A DNA stretch of 64,000 nt from Flavobacteriales bacterium (lineage in GTDB: Bacteria > Bacteroidota > Bacteroidia > NS11-12g > UBA955): positions 75,568 to 139,567 of the forward strand of contig CANMCY010000003.1 in assembly GCA_947496375.1 (NCBI GenBank), given 5' to 3'. The translations under genes and the position numbers were made by a program. This document shows positions 15,724 through 25,007 of the stretch, in pieces. The notes under the pieces are model-generated. The model had not been told where the DNA came from, ran no database searches, and saw only the letters and a program-made list of their open reading frames with translations. Each line of letters starts with the position of its first letter. Positions within the stretch are counted from its first letter, which is position 1.

Positions 15724-16580
15724 AAGAGGAAAACTTTCTCCGCTTGACGGCCTTCGCCGCAGAACCAAAGCAGCAAAACACCGAAATAATGCTTGCCCTG
15801 CTGGGAGAATTTCCCTTTAACACCTTCGAAACCCACGAAGACCATGTGATGGCCTTTGCCCACGGGGAAGCCATCGATGATAATTTAATGGCTGAAATCC
15901 GCGAAACCCTTTCGCCCTTCTGCAGCAGACCTGTTGAAACAGATTTCATTGAAAAACAAAACTGGAATGAGGAATGGGAAAAACAGTTTTTCGACCCCAT
16001 CACCGTAGATGACACCGTGCATATACGTGCACCATTTCACCCTGAGGGGCCAAAAACCCTTTACTGCATTACCATTGAGCCCCGCATGAGTTTTGGAACC
16101 GGTCACCATCGTACCACCCAGATGATGATTTCTCTGATGCTTCAGCAAAGCGAGCTTTTTAAACAGGCCGAAACACTGGATATGGGTTGTGGAACCGGTG
16201 TTTTGGGCATTCTCGCAGAAAAAATGGGGGCCACCCGTGTGCATGGCATAGACAATGAACCCTGGGCTGTGGAAAATGCCATGGACAACGCCGCCACCAA
16301 TCAATGCAAAGTGTTCGAAGCACAATATGGCGACGCCGCATTACTCAAACCCATGGATGACGGCTGTTTTGACATCGTACTGGCCAATATTCACCTGAAT
16401 GTATTGATGACCGATGGAAAAGCGTACCTAAGGGTGCTAAAACCCGGCGGCTTGCTCTTTGTGTCCGGATTTTACGGACAGGATTTACCCTTGCTGAATC
16501 AATATTTTGAAGGGATGGGGGCTACCCTGATCTCCAACACCCAACTGGATGAATGGTGCGCGGCGGTTTTTAGGAAATAA
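15720..16580 (+). CDS. prmA: Ribosomal protein L11 methyltransferase
   Basis: A 286-residue SAM-dependent enzyme that trimethylates ribosomal protein L11. The SAM site is TLDMGCGTGVLGILAEKMGA near residue 155, with the acidic loop VHGIDNEPWAVENA and the substrate-loop analogue VLANIHLNVL. Upstream, MSFGTGHHRTTQMM is the PrmA hallmark (GTGxHxTT). The ATG at 15720 overlaps the previous stop; the frame is open 10 codons further up but without a better start. E. coli PrmA is of similar length (293). Confidence 0.93.
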   Translation: MKEENFLRLTAFAAEPKQQNTEIMLALLGEFPFNTFETHEDHVMAFAHGEAIDDNLMAEIRETLSPFCSRPVETDFIEKQNWNEEWEKQFFDPITVDDTVHIRAPFHPEGPKTLYCITIEPRMSFGTGHHRTTQMMISLMLQQSELFKQAETLDMGCGTGVLGILAEKMGATRVHGIDNEPWAVENAMDNAATNQCKVFEAQYGDAALLKPMDDGCFDIVLANIHLNVLMTDGKAYLRVLKPGGLLFVSGFYGQDLPLLNQYFEGMGATLISNTQLDEWCAAVFRK

Positions 16581-16630
16581 TCCACAGGGGTTGGTTAACA
16601 AGATGTTATAAGCAAACGGGAAGCGGGTAT

Positions 16631-16638
16631 TATATTTG
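16631..16638 (+). promoter_or_regulatory. -7 promoter element (TATATTTG) of mutL
   Basis: Exact TAnnTTTG match, 6 bases before the TTG at 16645. It favours that TTG over the TTG at 16636, which lies inside the element. Confidence 0.55.
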
Positions 16639-16644
16639 AAGTTC

Positions 16645-18483
16645 TTGTCAGACGTAATCAAATTATTACCGGATTCAGTAGCCAACCAGATTGCCGCAGG
16701 TGAGGTGGTACAACGCCCTGCCAGCGCAGTCAAGGAGCTCCTCGAGAATTGTCTGGATGCCGGGGCTACAGAAATACGTCTGCTCATCAAAGACGGGGGC
16801 TCTACCCTCATTCAGGTGATTGACAATGGACGCGGCATGAGCGAAACCGATGCCCGCATGTGTTGGGAAAGGCATGCCACCAGCAAAATCAGCCGAGCGC
16901 AGGATCTGTTTTCACTGAATACTTATGGTTTTCGTGGTGAAGCCTTGGCCAGTATCGCAGCTGTAGCGCAGGTAGAGATGAAAACCCGCCGTGAGCAGGA
17001 TGATGCCGCTGTTTTTATTCGAATCGAGGGCAGTACTGTACTGGAACAATCCCTGACAGCCGCACCCGTTGGCACTTCCATAGCAGTTCGCAACCTGTTT
17101 TACAATATCCCGGCACGCCGTAATTTTCTAAAATCAATATCCGTTGAAACACGCCACATACTGGAAGAATTTCAACGACAGGCCCTGGCTCACCCTCAGA
17201 TTGCATTCAGCATGTTTAATCAGGGTGCAGAAGTCTATGACCTGAAACCTGCAACACTCAGGCAACGCATAGCCGACGTGCTGGCAGGCAAAAAAACCGA
17301 TGACCTGCTTGCATTAAATGAAGATACCGAACTGGTGCAGCTAACCGGGTATGTTGGCTCACCGGGCAGTGTGCGGAAAACCCGGGGAGAGCAGTACCTG
17401 TATGTGAACGGAAGATTTATCCGCAGTCCTTATTTTCAGCATGCCATTCAGGCCGCCTATGATGGGCTTACTGAAGAAGGAAGCTATCCGCTCTTTTGCC
17501 TGTTTATGCATGTAGATCCTGCCAAGGTGGATGTGAACGTACACCCCACCAAAACAGAGGTTAAATTCGAGGACGAGAAGCACATTTACAATATCATTAA
17601 AGCTTCGGTGAGAAAGGTTTTGGGACAATTTGTGGTTCAACCCGACCTGGATGTGTTTGGCGGAATGGGCGGTCTGGAAGATTTTTTAAATTCCTCTGCC
17701 CCGATTCACCGCAGCCAACAGGGTTTTCAGGAATTCCAACAACCCCAGACACAAACCCGATATAACCCCTTTGAAGAGGGCTATTCACGCCCCCAAAAAC
17801 AAGATTGGCAAAAGATTTTAGGCCCGATTGACCAAACCGGAAGCATCACCACCGGAAGCAAAGGGGTTCCTGAAGATGAAAGTTTGTTGCCTGCATCAAC
17901 AGAATGGAAAGTAGAATCCGTTTTTTCGCTTTCATCGGGATACCTGGTAGCCAAAATCAATGGGGGCCTTTTTCTAATTGATAAGCGTGCGGCACACATT
18001 AAAGTACTGTACGAGGGGTTCCTCAAAGGACTTCAGCAGCAAGCCGGCCATTGCCAACAATTGCTTTTTCCTATGACCATTGAGCTTAATCAGGCATGGC
18101 TGCATACCGCCCTTGAACTGCTCGATGATTTCAAATCACTGGGGTTTGATGTAAGCCATTTCGGAGGCAATACCCTCATGATTAACGGCATACCGGCCGA
18201 ATTGAACAAGGGTAGTGAAAGCCGCGTGCTGGAGGCATTGCTGGAAGATTATTTACAAACACAGGGCGATATGAAACTAAGCAGGCACCAGAGTCTGGCA
18301 CTATCCCTTGCAAGGCAAGCTGCTTCTTCTTCCGATACTGCCCTGAGCATACCGGTGGCCGAACAGCTTATCGTGCGGTTATTTTCCGTACAAGAAAATC
18401 AATGGTCACCGGATGCAAAGCCGGTTTGGATTAAATTTGGAGACGAATTACTTTTTGAGTTGTTTCGCAAACAAAAACGCTGA
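16645..18483 (+). CDS. mutL: DNA mismatch repair protein MutL
   Basis: A 612-residue MutL. The N-terminal GHKL ATPase is intact: IANQ-type start SVANQIAAGEVVQRPASAVK, catalytic glutamate in KELLENCLDAGA, DNGRGM, ATSKI and YGFRGEALASI. The transducer domain carries GTSIAVRNLFYNIPARR and VDVNVHPTKTEVKF. A proline/glutamine-rich linker (about residues 340-425) joins the C-terminal dimerisation domain. There the endonuclease motif DQHA(x)2E(x)4E reads DKRAAHIKVLYE, so the second and third residues and the first glutamate are changed. A TTG at 16645 gives the usual start (MSDVIKLLPD). The rhomboid gene overlaps its stop. Confidence 0.95.
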   Translation: MSDVIKLLPDSVANQIAAGEVVQRPASAVKELLENCLDAGATEIRLLIKDGGSTLIQVIDNGRGMSETDARMCWERHATSKISRAQDLFSLNTYGFRGEALASIAAVAQVEMKTRREQDDAAVFIRIEGSTVLEQSLTAAPVGTSIAVRNLFYNIPARRNFLKSISVETRHILEEFQRQALAHPQIAFSMFNQGAEVYDLKPATLRQRIADVLAGKKTDDLLALNEDTELVQLTGYVGSPGSVRKTRGEQYLYVNGRFIRSPYFQHAIQAAYDGLTEEGSYPLFCLFMHVDPAKVDVNVHPTKTEVKFEDEKHIYNIIKASVRKVLGQFVVQPDLDVFGGMGGLEDFLNSSAPIHRSQQGFQEFQQPQTQTRYNPFEEGYSRPQKQDWQKILGPIDQTGSITTGSKGVPEDESLLPASTEWKVESVFSLSSGYLVAKINGGLFLIDKRAAHIKVLYEGFLKGLQQQAGHCQQLLFPMTIELNQAWLHTALELLDDFKSLGFDVSHFGGNTLMINGIPAELNKGSESRVLEALLEDYLQTQGDMKLSRHQSLALSLARQAASSSDTALSIPVAEQLIVRLFSVQENQWSPDAKPVWIKFGDELLFELFRKQKR

Positions 18484-19178
18484 TGCTAAATCATATTCCA
18501 CCCGGTCTTCGCAACCTTATCATTCTGATAGGGTTGGTAGGGATGGCCCAGATTGCCCTTCCCAATATCAACATTGACCCGGTGCAATTGTATCTTTTTT
18601 ACCCAGACAGCGATGCTTTCAGACCCTGGCAACTTGTCACACACATGTTTGCCCACGGCGGATTTACCCACTTTCTGTTCAATGTGATTGCCCTGATTTC
18701 TTTTGGTGGAATTATTGAATACAAACTGGGAACACGGCGTTTTCTTACCCTATACTTCATCAGCGGACTGGGAGCGGTGCTGCTGCACTATATCAGCGTG
18801 GGTATTGAGGTTTACCAGCTCACAGAAACATTTTTTCCCAATCTTAACGGGAAAGCTGAAAACATTGTATTTGGCATCCAACTGGGAACCAAGCAGGTTT
18901 CATACGGCCCTATGCTGGGCGCCAGCGGTGCCATTTACGGTATCATGGCCGCATTCGCCTTTTTCTATCCCAATGAGGAAATGGTATTTCTATTCATCCC
19001 CTATCCCATCAAGGCCAAATACCTGGTACCCATCATTCTTGCCATCGATTTGATTTTTGGCTTTACCAACCTGGAAAATGATCCTTTTGCCCACTTTGCC
19101 CACCTGGGCGGCGCATTGGCAGGATTTTTAACTGTTAGTGTGTGGTTTAAAAAATGGAATCGCAAGCATTGGCGTTAA
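18483..19178 (+). CDS. Rhomboid-family intramembrane serine protease (first of two)
   Basis: A 231-residue membrane protein with about six helices. The catalytic serine is in GASGAIYG (Ser148) and the catalytic histidine in FAHLGGALAG (His207), the classical rhomboid dyad. HMFAHGGFTHFLFNVIAL in the second helix gives the conserved HxxxxH-x3-N oxyanion region. Substrates are unknown. Its ATG shares a base with the mutL stop (TGATG), so it is read from the same message. The following rhomboid starts two bases after its stop. Confidence 0.93.
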   Translation: MLNHIPPGLRNLIILIGLVGMAQIALPNINIDPVQLYLFYPDSDAFRPWQLVTHMFAHGGFTHFLFNVIALISFGGIIEYKLGTRRFLTLYFISGLGAVLLHYISVGIEVYQLTETFFPNLNGKAENIVFGIQLGTKQVSYGPMLGASGAIYGIMAAFAFFYPNEEMVFLFIPYPIKAKYLVPIILAIDLIFGFTNLENDPFAHFAHLGGALAGFLTVSVWFKKWNRKHWR

Positions 19179-19179
19179 T

Positions 19180-20040
19180 ATGGCATTGACATTTCTCGGT
19201 GCTGACCTCAACCCCCTGAATCGCCGCAATCCTGCGGTGGTGAACCTGGTGATTATTTGCGCCGGGGTATGGATTTTAACATCCCTAATCAGTCTCTTTT
19301 TGCCCTCTGCCGCAAATGCACTGATGTTCATGCCCCACTGGCATTTCTTTGCGTATCAGCCCTGGTCTGTTTTTACCTACATCTTTTTGCACGATGGTTT
19401 TTTCCATCTTTTTTACAACATGCTCTGGCTGTTTTTTATCGGGAGCATACTGGAAGAAATGACCGGCAAAAAGCATATTTGGCGACTTTTTATAGGCGGT
19501 GGTATTGTCGGCGCTCTCCTGTTTATGCTGTTCAACAATCTGCTGGGAGTGGGCGGTGAAATGGCCAGAATGGTCGGCGCATCCGGAGGTGTAACTGCGG
19601 TGATTGTGGGCGCTGCTGTGATGTTTCCCACCTACAGGGTGATGTTGTTTGGCATTCTGCCGGTAGAACTGGTTTGGATTGCCATATTTCGGGTGGTACT
19701 GGATTTGCTGGGCGCTTCAGGACCCGGCAATCAAGGGGGATACATCTGCCACCTGGGAGGAGCCGCCTTCGGATTGAGTTACATGATGCATACCAAAGGA
19801 ACAATAAACATCCCAGGTGTGGATGCAATCGGCCATTTTCTGCGGAATATGTTTGCTGATAAAAAATCCAAACCCAAGCGCAGTGCAAGGGTCAGCATCA
19901 ATCAAACACGCAGCACCGGCAACCCAAAATCAGGGGTTTCTCAGGAAGAAATCGACCGCATTTTAGACAAAATCAATGCCACGGGTTACGATAGTCTGAC
20001 AGCACAGGAAAAAGACAAACTATTCAAAGCAGGGGAATAA
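19180..20040 (+). CDS. Rhomboid-family intramembrane serine protease (second of two), with C-terminal tail
   Basis: A 286-residue rhomboid. Catalytic residues are Ser135 (GASGGVTAV) and His191 (YICHLGGAAFG); TYIFLHDGFFHLFYNMLWLF is the second-helix signature. After the membrane part comes a basic linker (KKSKPKRSARVS) and a soluble tail, SQEEIDRILDKINATGYDSL then TAQEKDKLFKA, a short helical hairpin found at the end of many Bacteroidota rhomboids. An earlier ATG (19138) overlaps the first rhomboid, but 19180 gives the normal start. The pair probably arose by old duplication, as the sequences are now far apart. Confidence 0.92.
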   Translation: MALTFLGADLNPLNRRNPAVVNLVIICAGVWILTSLISLFLPSAANALMFMPHWHFFAYQPWSVFTYIFLHDGFFHLFYNMLWLFFIGSILEEMTGKKHIWRLFIGGGIVGALLFMLFNNLLGVGGEMARMVGASGGVTAVIVGAAVMFPTYRVMLFGILPVELVWIAIFRVVLDLLGASGPGNQGGYICHLGGAAFGLSYMMHTKGTINIPGVDAIGHFLRNMFADKKSKPKRSARVSINQTRSTGNPKSGVSQEEIDRILDKINATGYDSLTAQEKDKLFKAGE

Positions 20041-20042
20041 AA

Positions 20043-21134
20043 ATGGTTTTGCGGATATTGAATATGCTGGTATTTCCGGCCACCCTGATTACAGGGCTGC
20101 TGCTGGGAGTAGCATGGCTGGCGCCGCATCTGCACCCATCTTTTTCTGCCTGGATTCAACTATTGGGACTCGCTTTCCCAATCCTGTTTCTGCTAAACTT
20201 GCTATGGCTTATCTACTGGTGGATTCAGCTCCGCTTAAAACTCATTTTTCCGCTGGGAATGGCCATTTTGTGTTTTTTTCAGCTGGGTAAATATGTTCAG
20301 TTTAGCAATAACTATACTGCTAATACCCCTTCAAAAGCCATCAAAGTGTGCAGTGTGAATGCACAACTCTTCGGCGCCTATCAAAACCGGTGGTTTTTTG
20401 ACACCGTTGCCGATGTGCTACAAGCCAAAAATGCTGACATTGTTTGCCTGCAGGAAGTGTATGCCCGTAAAAACATCCATAAAATGGCTGAGCAGCTGAA
20501 AGCCAAAACCGGCTACCCTTATATGCAGCTTTTTAAGCTGGTGCCTGAGCGCAACTATGGAATGCTTATCCTCAGCAAATTTCCTATACTCGGAAAAGGT
20601 CGTGTAGATTTTCCGGGCACTACCGGCAATATGGCGGTTTATGCCGATTTACAGGCCGGAGAAGAAATCCTACGGGTGTACAATGTACATTTACAATCCA
20701 TTCGCTTCCGCAAAACAGATTACGATTTTGTGAATGGAACAGAATTGGATAATACTTCAAACATTGAACAGGGCAAAGGCCTGCTGCAGCGAATGCGGGA
20801 TGCATATGGTAAAAGGGCGGAACAGGCCGATGCACTTTCCGAGCACATCCATACCAGTGTGGTAAAGAATGTACTCGTTTGCGGTGATTTCAATGATGTA
20901 CCCCTCAGTTATGCATACCATACGGTGGCCAATGGCATGAATGATGCATTCTGCGAGGCCGGCAGCGGACTGGAACGCACCTATCTGGGACCATTCCCCA
21001 GCTTTAGAATTGATTACATTTTATCCTCCGGGGGCATAACATTCAACAATTACCGGAGCTCTGCGGAAATTCCCGGCGACCACAAGCTGCTATGGGCCGA
21101 TTTTATGCTGTCTAAAAACCCTGACAGGGAATAA
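20043..21134 (+). CDS. Membrane-anchored endonuclease/exonuclease/phosphatase-family protein
   Basis: A 363-residue protein with three N-terminal membrane helices (residues about 5-80) and a C-terminal EEP domain. Motifs in order: KVCSVNAQLF (first Asn), DIVCLQEVYA (catalytic Glu), NYGMLILSKFPIL, LRVYNVHLQS, VLVCGDFNDVP (Asp/Asn pair) and the final GDHKLLWADF (Asp-His). This is the full set of Mg2+-dependent phosphodiesterase or phosphatase residues. The domain should face the periplasm or cytoplasm next to the inner membrane. The substrate (DNA, inositol phosphate or sphingolipid) cannot be told. It follows the rhomboid by two bases. Confidence 0.88.
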   Translation: MVLRILNMLVFPATLITGLLLGVAWLAPHLHPSFSAWIQLLGLAFPILFLLNLLWLIYWWIQLRLKLIFPLGMAILCFFQLGKYVQFSNNYTANTPSKAIKVCSVNAQLFGAYQNRWFFDTVADVLQAKNADIVCLQEVYARKNIHKMAEQLKAKTGYPYMQLFKLVPERNYGMLILSKFPILGKGRVDFPGTTGNMAVYADLQAGEEILRVYNVHLQSIRFRKTDYDFVNGTELDNTSNIEQGKGLLQRMRDAYGKRAEQADALSEHIHTSVVKNVLVCGDFNDVPLSYAYHTVANGMNDAFCEAGSGLERTYLGPFPSFRIDYILSSGGITFNNYRSSAEIPGDHKLLWADFMLSKNPDRE

Positions 21135-21145
21135 AACGTTGTGCG

Positions 21146-21153
21146 TATATTTG
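21146..21153 (+). promoter_or_regulatory. -7 promoter element (TATATTTG) of metK
   Basis: Exact TAnnTTTG match, 23 bases before the metK ATG, one of the longer leaders in this window. No SAM riboswitch fits in the 42-base gap. Confidence 0.55.
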
Positions 21154-21176
21154 CGGCACCAAATTAAGAAATAAAC

Positions 21177-22475
21177 ATGCCGTATTTTTTCACTTCAGAA
21201 TCTGTTTCAGAGGGCCATCCGGACAAGGTTGCCGACCAGATTTCAGATGCGCTTATTGATAACTTTCTGGCTTATGATGCAGACAGCAAAGTGGCCTGCG
21301 AAACCCTTGTAACAACCGGACAGGTAGTATTGGCAGGTGAAGTAAAATCTAAATCTGTGCTGGATGTGCAGCATATTGCCCGCGAAGCCATTTCACATAT
21401 TGGCTACACCAAAAGCGAATACATGTTCGACGCCAACAGCTGTGGTATACTGAGCGCTATCCATGAACAAAGCCCAGATATCAACCAGGGTGTGGACCGC
21501 AAAAGCAAGCAGGATCAGGGTGCCGGAGATCAGGGGATGATGTTTGGCTTTGCCTGCAAGGAAACCGATGAATACATGCCTTTGGCTATTCACATTGCGC
21601 ATTTACTGCTGGAAGAACTGGCAGCGCTTCGCCGCGAAGGTAAAAAAATCAAATACCTGCGTCCGGATGCAAAAAGCCAGGTAACCATAGAATACAGCGA
21701 CGACCATAAACCCCTTCGCATTGATACCATCGTACTTTCTACACAGCATGATGACTGGGTAAAGCCCAAATCAAACAAGCCCGCCGATGTTAAAAAGGCC
21801 GATGATGAAATGCTGAAAGCCATCGACGCAGATGTGCGTAACATTCTTGTTCCACGCGTAATGAAGCGCCTCCCCAAGCGTGTGCAGGCACTTTTCGGCA
21901 AGGATATTAAATACCACGTAAATCCCACCGGGAAATTCGTGATAGGCGGCCCTCACGGCGATACAGGTCTCACAGGCCGTAAAATCATTGTAGATACCTA
22001 CGGTGGTAAAGGTGCCCACGGTGGTGGTGCATTCAGCGGTAAAGATCCCAGCAAGGTAGACCGTTCTGCGGCATATGCAACCCGCCACATTGCCAAAAAT
22101 CTGGTGGCTGCAGGTGTTTGCGATCAGGTACTGGTTCAGGTATCATACGCCATTGGCGTGGCTGATCCTGTGGGCTTATTTGTTGATACCTACGGTACAT
22201 CCAAGGTAAAAATGACTGACGGAGAAATTGCCGCCACCATTCTTAAAATGAAGGAATTCAGCCTTCGCCCCTACAACATTGAAACCCGCTTCAACCTGCG
22301 CACCCCCATTTACTTTGAAACCGCAGCATACGGACACATGGGTCGCAAAACAGAAACGGTTACCAAGACCTTTAACAAAGGCAAGGACAATGAAAAAACC
22401 GTAAAGGTGAAGTTATTCCCCTGGGAAGAACTCAATGCCGTAGACGCTGTTAAAAAGGCGTTTAAAGTAAAATAA
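21177..22475 (+). CDS. metK: S-adenosylmethionine synthetase
   Basis: A 432-residue enzyme making S-adenosylmethionine from methionine and ATP. Clear signatures: [20 protein letters not shown] at the N-terminus (catalytic His and Mg2+ Asp), [13 protein letters not shown] and, in the C-domain, [19 protein letters not shown] with the ATP-binding lysines. It is about 45 residues longer than the E. coli enzyme, with inserts such as the lysine-rich stretch near residue 200, as is common in Bacteroidota. A strong terminator follows directly, so it is monocistronic. Confidence 0.97.
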   Translation: MPYFFTSESVSEGHPDKVADQISDALIDNFLAYDADSKVACETLVTTGQVVLAGEVKSKSVLDVQHIAREAISHIGYTKSEYMFDANSCGILSAIHEQSPDINQGVDRKSKQDQGAGDQGMMFGFACKETDEYMPLAIHIAHLLLEELAALRREGKKIKYLRPDAKSQVTIEYSDDHKPLRIDTIVLSTQHDDWVKPKSNKPADVKKADDEMLKAIDADVRNILVPRVMKRLPKRVQALFGKDIKYHVNPTGKFVIGGPHGDTGLTGRKIIVDTYGGKGAHGGGAFSGKDPSKVDRSAAYATRHIAKNLVAAGVCDQVLVQVSYAIGVADPVGLFVDTYGTSKVKMTDGEIAATILKMKEFSLRPYNIETRFNLRTPIYFETAAYGHMGRKTETVTKTFNKGKDNEKTVKVKLFPWEELNAVDAVKKAFKVK

Positions 22476-22493
22476 AAATAGTTTAGTATACTC

Positions 22494-22520
22494 AAAAACC
22501 CGGCTAGTCCGGGTTTTTTT
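22494..22520 (+). terminator. Rho-independent terminator of metK
   Basis: Stem AAAAACCCGG / CCGGGTTTTT with a 5-base loop (CTAGT), followed by further T; 18 bases after the stop. Confidence 0.88.
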
Positions 22521-22532
22521 ATGGGATAACCG

Positions 22533-22564
22533 CCATGGCCGAGGGTTTAAACCCTCGGCCATGG
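22533..22564. repeat. Perfect 32-bp palindrome centred on GGGTTTAAACCC
   Basis: Each arm is CCATGGCCGAGGGTTT; the two halves are exact reverse complements with no loop. A related palindrome is at 25671. It sits 12 bases after the metK terminator, so termination is not its obvious role. It may be a dispersed palindromic (REP-like) element. Confidence 0.85.
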
Positions 22565-22627
22565 GGGCTATGAGGACAAAGCAGATAATCCCTGTCTTTA
22601 TTCCTGTACACCTTGGGGGCTCGTGCC

Positions 22628-22656
22628 TTGATTGTGGTATACCTTGTATAACTTTG
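22628..22656 (+). promoter_or_regulatory. Promoter of glmS: TTG, 18-bp spacer, TAACTTTG
   Basis: TTG at 22628-22630 and TAACTTTG at 22649-22656, 10 bases before the ATG: a full -33/-7 pair of the Bacteroidota type. No glmS ribozyme is visible in the gap. Confidence 0.65.
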
Positions 22657-22666
22657 CATTTCACTT

Positions 22667-24508
22667 ATGTGCGGAATAGTAGCATACATCGGCCATCGCG
22701 AGGCCTACCCCATTATTATCAAAGGCCTTAAACGCCTGGAATACCGTGGTTATGACAGTGCAGGTGTTGCCCTGCTAAACGGTGATTTGCGCGTTTACAA
22801 ACAAAAAGGCAAGGTGGCAGACCTGGAAAAAGCCGCCGAAGGTGAATATACCAAGGGCAGCATCGGCATGGGACATACCCGCTGGGCAACCCATGGTGTT
22901 CCCAATGATGTCAATGCCCACCCGCACCTCAGCCAAAGTGGCGACCTCGCTGTGATTCATAACGGCATTATTGAAAATTATGCCACCATCAAAGAAGGAT
23001 TAATCCGCCGCGGACACACGTTTAGCAGCGACACTGATACGGAAGTGCTGATTCACCTGATAGAAGATATTATGGTGAATGCAGGTTTAAACCTGCACGA
23101 GGCCGTCCGGGTGGCCCTAAAGCAAGTAGTAGGTGCTTATGCCATTGTGATTCTCAGCAAAAACCACCCCGAACACCTGATTGCCGCCCGCAAAGGCAGC
23201 CCGCTGGTGGTGGGAATCGGTAAGGAACGCGGCGAGTTTTTCATGGCCTCCGATGCCACACCCATTGTTGAATACACCCGGCAGGTGATTTACATGAATG
23301 ATGGTGAAATCGCCATCATAGAGAATGATGAGCTCACCATCAAAACCATCGACAACGAGATCCAAACTCCCTATATCCATGAGCTGGAAATGAATCTCGA
23401 GCAACTGGAAAAAGGCGGCTATCCGCATTTTATGCTTAAGGAAATTTACGAACAGCCCAAAAGCATTATGGATAGTTTTCGTGGACGTATCGATCCCCTC
23501 AGCGGAGAAATTATCATGCGCAGCATCCGCGACTATGAAGAGAAACTGAAAAACATCAACCGGTTGATTCTGATTGGCTGCGGAACCAGCTGGCATGCCG
23601 GACTGGTAGCCGAATACCTGTTTGAGGAATTCGCACGCATCCCCGTAGAAGTGGAGTATGCCAGTGAGTTTCGCTACAGAAACCCTGTTATCTACGGAGA
23701 TTACCTGATACTGGCCATATCACAGAGCGGTGAAACCGCTGATACCCTGGCTGCCATGGAGCTCGCAAAAAATAAAGGAGCTACCGTGTTTGGTGTATGC
23801 AACGTGGTTGGCAGTAGCATTCCCCGCATGAGCCATGCGGGTGCCTACACCCATGCAGGTCCCGAAATTGGGGTGGCCAGTACCAAGGCATTCACAGCGC
23901 AGGTTACCGTGCTTGCCCTTATTGCCATGGCCATGGGCAAACAGCGTGGCGCCCTCACTGCCGAGCAACTGCGCAACCTCATGTATGAGCTGGAAAGCAT
24001 TCCTGCTAAGGTGGAAAAAGCATTGAAGCTGAATGACGACATTGTGAAGCTCAGCGAAATGTATAAGGATTCTCACAACTTCCTGTACCTGGGCCGCGGA
24101 TACAATTTCCCGGTAGCCCTGGAAGGTGCATTAAAACTGAAGGAAATCAGCTACATCCATGCGGAGGGTTACCCGGCGGCAGAGATGAAGCATGGTCCCA
24201 TAGCCCTGATTGATGAGAATATGCCCGTGGTAGTGATTGCCACCAACAGCGCCCACTACGAAAAGGTGGTGAGTAATATTCAGGAGGTAAAAGCCCGCAA
24301 AGGCAAAATCATTGCCATTGTTACCGAGGGCAACACCGGACTGAATGATATTGCCGACCACATTATTGAAGTGCCCGAAACGGAGGAGTGCCTAAGTCCG
24401 CTGATCAATACGATTCCGCTTCAATTGCTAAGCTACCATATAGCCGTAATGCGCGGCTGCAACGTCGACCAGCCGAGGAATCTGGCGAAGAGTGTGACCG
24501 TGGAGTAA
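22667..24508 (+). CDS. glmS: Glutamine-fructose-6-phosphate aminotransferase (isomerising)
   Basis: A 613-residue enzyme making glucosamine 6-phosphate, the entry to peptidoglycan and LPS amino sugars. It starts MCGIVAYIG: Cys2 is the glutaminase nucleophile once methionine is removed. GHTRWATHG and HNGIIENY complete the glutaminase site. The C-terminal half has two SIS domains (GCGTSWHAGLVAEY, ISQSGETADTLAAM, LGRGYNFPVALEGALKLKEI), and the protein ends with the invariant NLAKSVTVE. The coding sequence contains an 18-bp palindrome TGCAGGTTTAAACCTGCA (23080-23097), which is explained by its codons. Confidence 0.97.
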   Translation: MCGIVAYIGHREAYPIIIKGLKRLEYRGYDSAGVALLNGDLRVYKQKGKVADLEKAAEGEYTKGSIGMGHTRWATHGVPNDVNAHPHLSQSGDLAVIHNGIIENYATIKEGLIRRGHTFSSDTDTEVLIHLIEDIMVNAGLNLHEAVRVALKQVVGAYAIVILSKNHPEHLIAARKGSPLVVGIGKERGEFFMASDATPIVEYTRQVIYMNDGEIAIIENDELTIKTIDNEIQTPYIHELEMNLEQLEKGGYPHFMLKEIYEQPKSIMDSFRGRIDPLSGEIIMRSIRDYEEKLKNINRLILIGCGTSWHAGLVAEYLFEEFARIPVEVEYASEFRYRNPVIYGDYLILAISQSGETADTLAAMELAKNKGATVFGVCNVVGSSIPRMSHAGAYTHAGPEIGVASTKAFTAQVTVLALIAMAMGKQRGALTAEQLRNLMYELESIPAKVEKALKLNDDIVKLSEMYKDSHNFLYLGRGYNFPVALEGALKLKEISYIHAEGYPAAEMKHGPIALIDENMPVVVIATNSAHYEKVVSNIQEVKARKGKIIAIVTEGNTGLNDIADHIIEVPETEECLSPLINTIPLQLLSYHIAVMRGCNVDQPRNLAKSVTVE

Positions 24509-24556
24509 TCACCTTGCAGGGTTTTTGGTCCCTGATTTTGCTTAATTTATTTTGGT

Positions 24557-24564
24557 TAAATTTG
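24557..24564 (+). promoter_or_regulatory. -7 promoter element (TAAATTTG)
   Basis: Exact TAnnTTTG match with TTTG at 24537-24540 (16-base spacer) and 12 bases to the ATG at 24577. Confidence 0.55.
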
Positions 24565-24576
24565 GGTTTAAATTTT

Positions 24577-24993
24577 ATGAAAACGCTGAACAACCTCACC
24601 CGCGTGTTAGCTGCCCTGTTTGTAGGCAGTATTATCAATATGATCCTTATATGGCTTGTAGGTGAGTTGATTCCCGCGCCGGCCGGTCACGATCTATCAA
24701 CCCCCACAGGATTTGAAAAAGCGCTACCCCTGCTCACCCCGCTACATTTCTTATTTCCCTTCCTGGCCCATGCGCTGGGAACGCTTTCCGCTGCCATGCT
24801 GGTAAGCTGGCTTAAACCCGGCGAAACCCGGAAATACGCGCTGATCATCGGAATTATATTTCTCATTGGAGGCATAATGGCTTGCTTTATGATACCGGCC
24901 CCGGGGTGGTTTATGGCCGCAGACCTCTTGCTGGCCTATATTCCGATGGCCCTTCTGGGGGAATATTTCTTTAACAGATTAGTAAAACCATAA
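24577..24993 (+). CDS. Small four-helix membrane protein of unknown function
   Basis: A 138-residue integral membrane protein with four hydrophobic segments (about residues 10-30, 55-75, 85-105 and 112-132). A short polar loop, GETRKYA, separates helices two and three. No motif or family is recognised, though small proteins of this plan are common in Bacteroidota. The frame is open upstream over the glmS end, but the ATG at 24577 follows a good promoter element and begins a normal membrane protein. Confidence 0.7.
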   Translation: MKTLNNLTRVLAALFVGSIINMILIWLVGELIPAPAGHDLSTPTGFEKALPLLTPLHFLFPFLAHALGTLSAAMLVSWLKPGETRKYALIIGIIFLIGGIMACFMIPAPGWFMAADLLLAYIPMALLGEYFFNRLVKP

Positions 24994-25007
24994 CGGCATA
25001 ATTTATG

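Noticed and set aside
21135-21176. SAM riboswitch before metK
   Set aside because: The gap is only 42 bases, with the promoter in the middle, too short for any known SAM riboswitch.
22476-22666. glmS ribozyme or riboswitch before glmS
   Set aside because: The 190-base gap holds the metK terminator, a palindrome and a promoter; no glmS ribozyme-like core, and the transcript leader would be only a few bases.
23080-23097. Third member of the GGTTTAAACC palindrome family inside glmS
   Set aside because: It encodes N-A-G-L-N-L-H in a conserved protein; arms are short and coding constraint explains it.
24388-24576. N-terminal extension of the small membrane protein over the glmS end
   Set aside because: The extension is out-of-frame glmS sequence and lies upstream of the promoter element at 24557.
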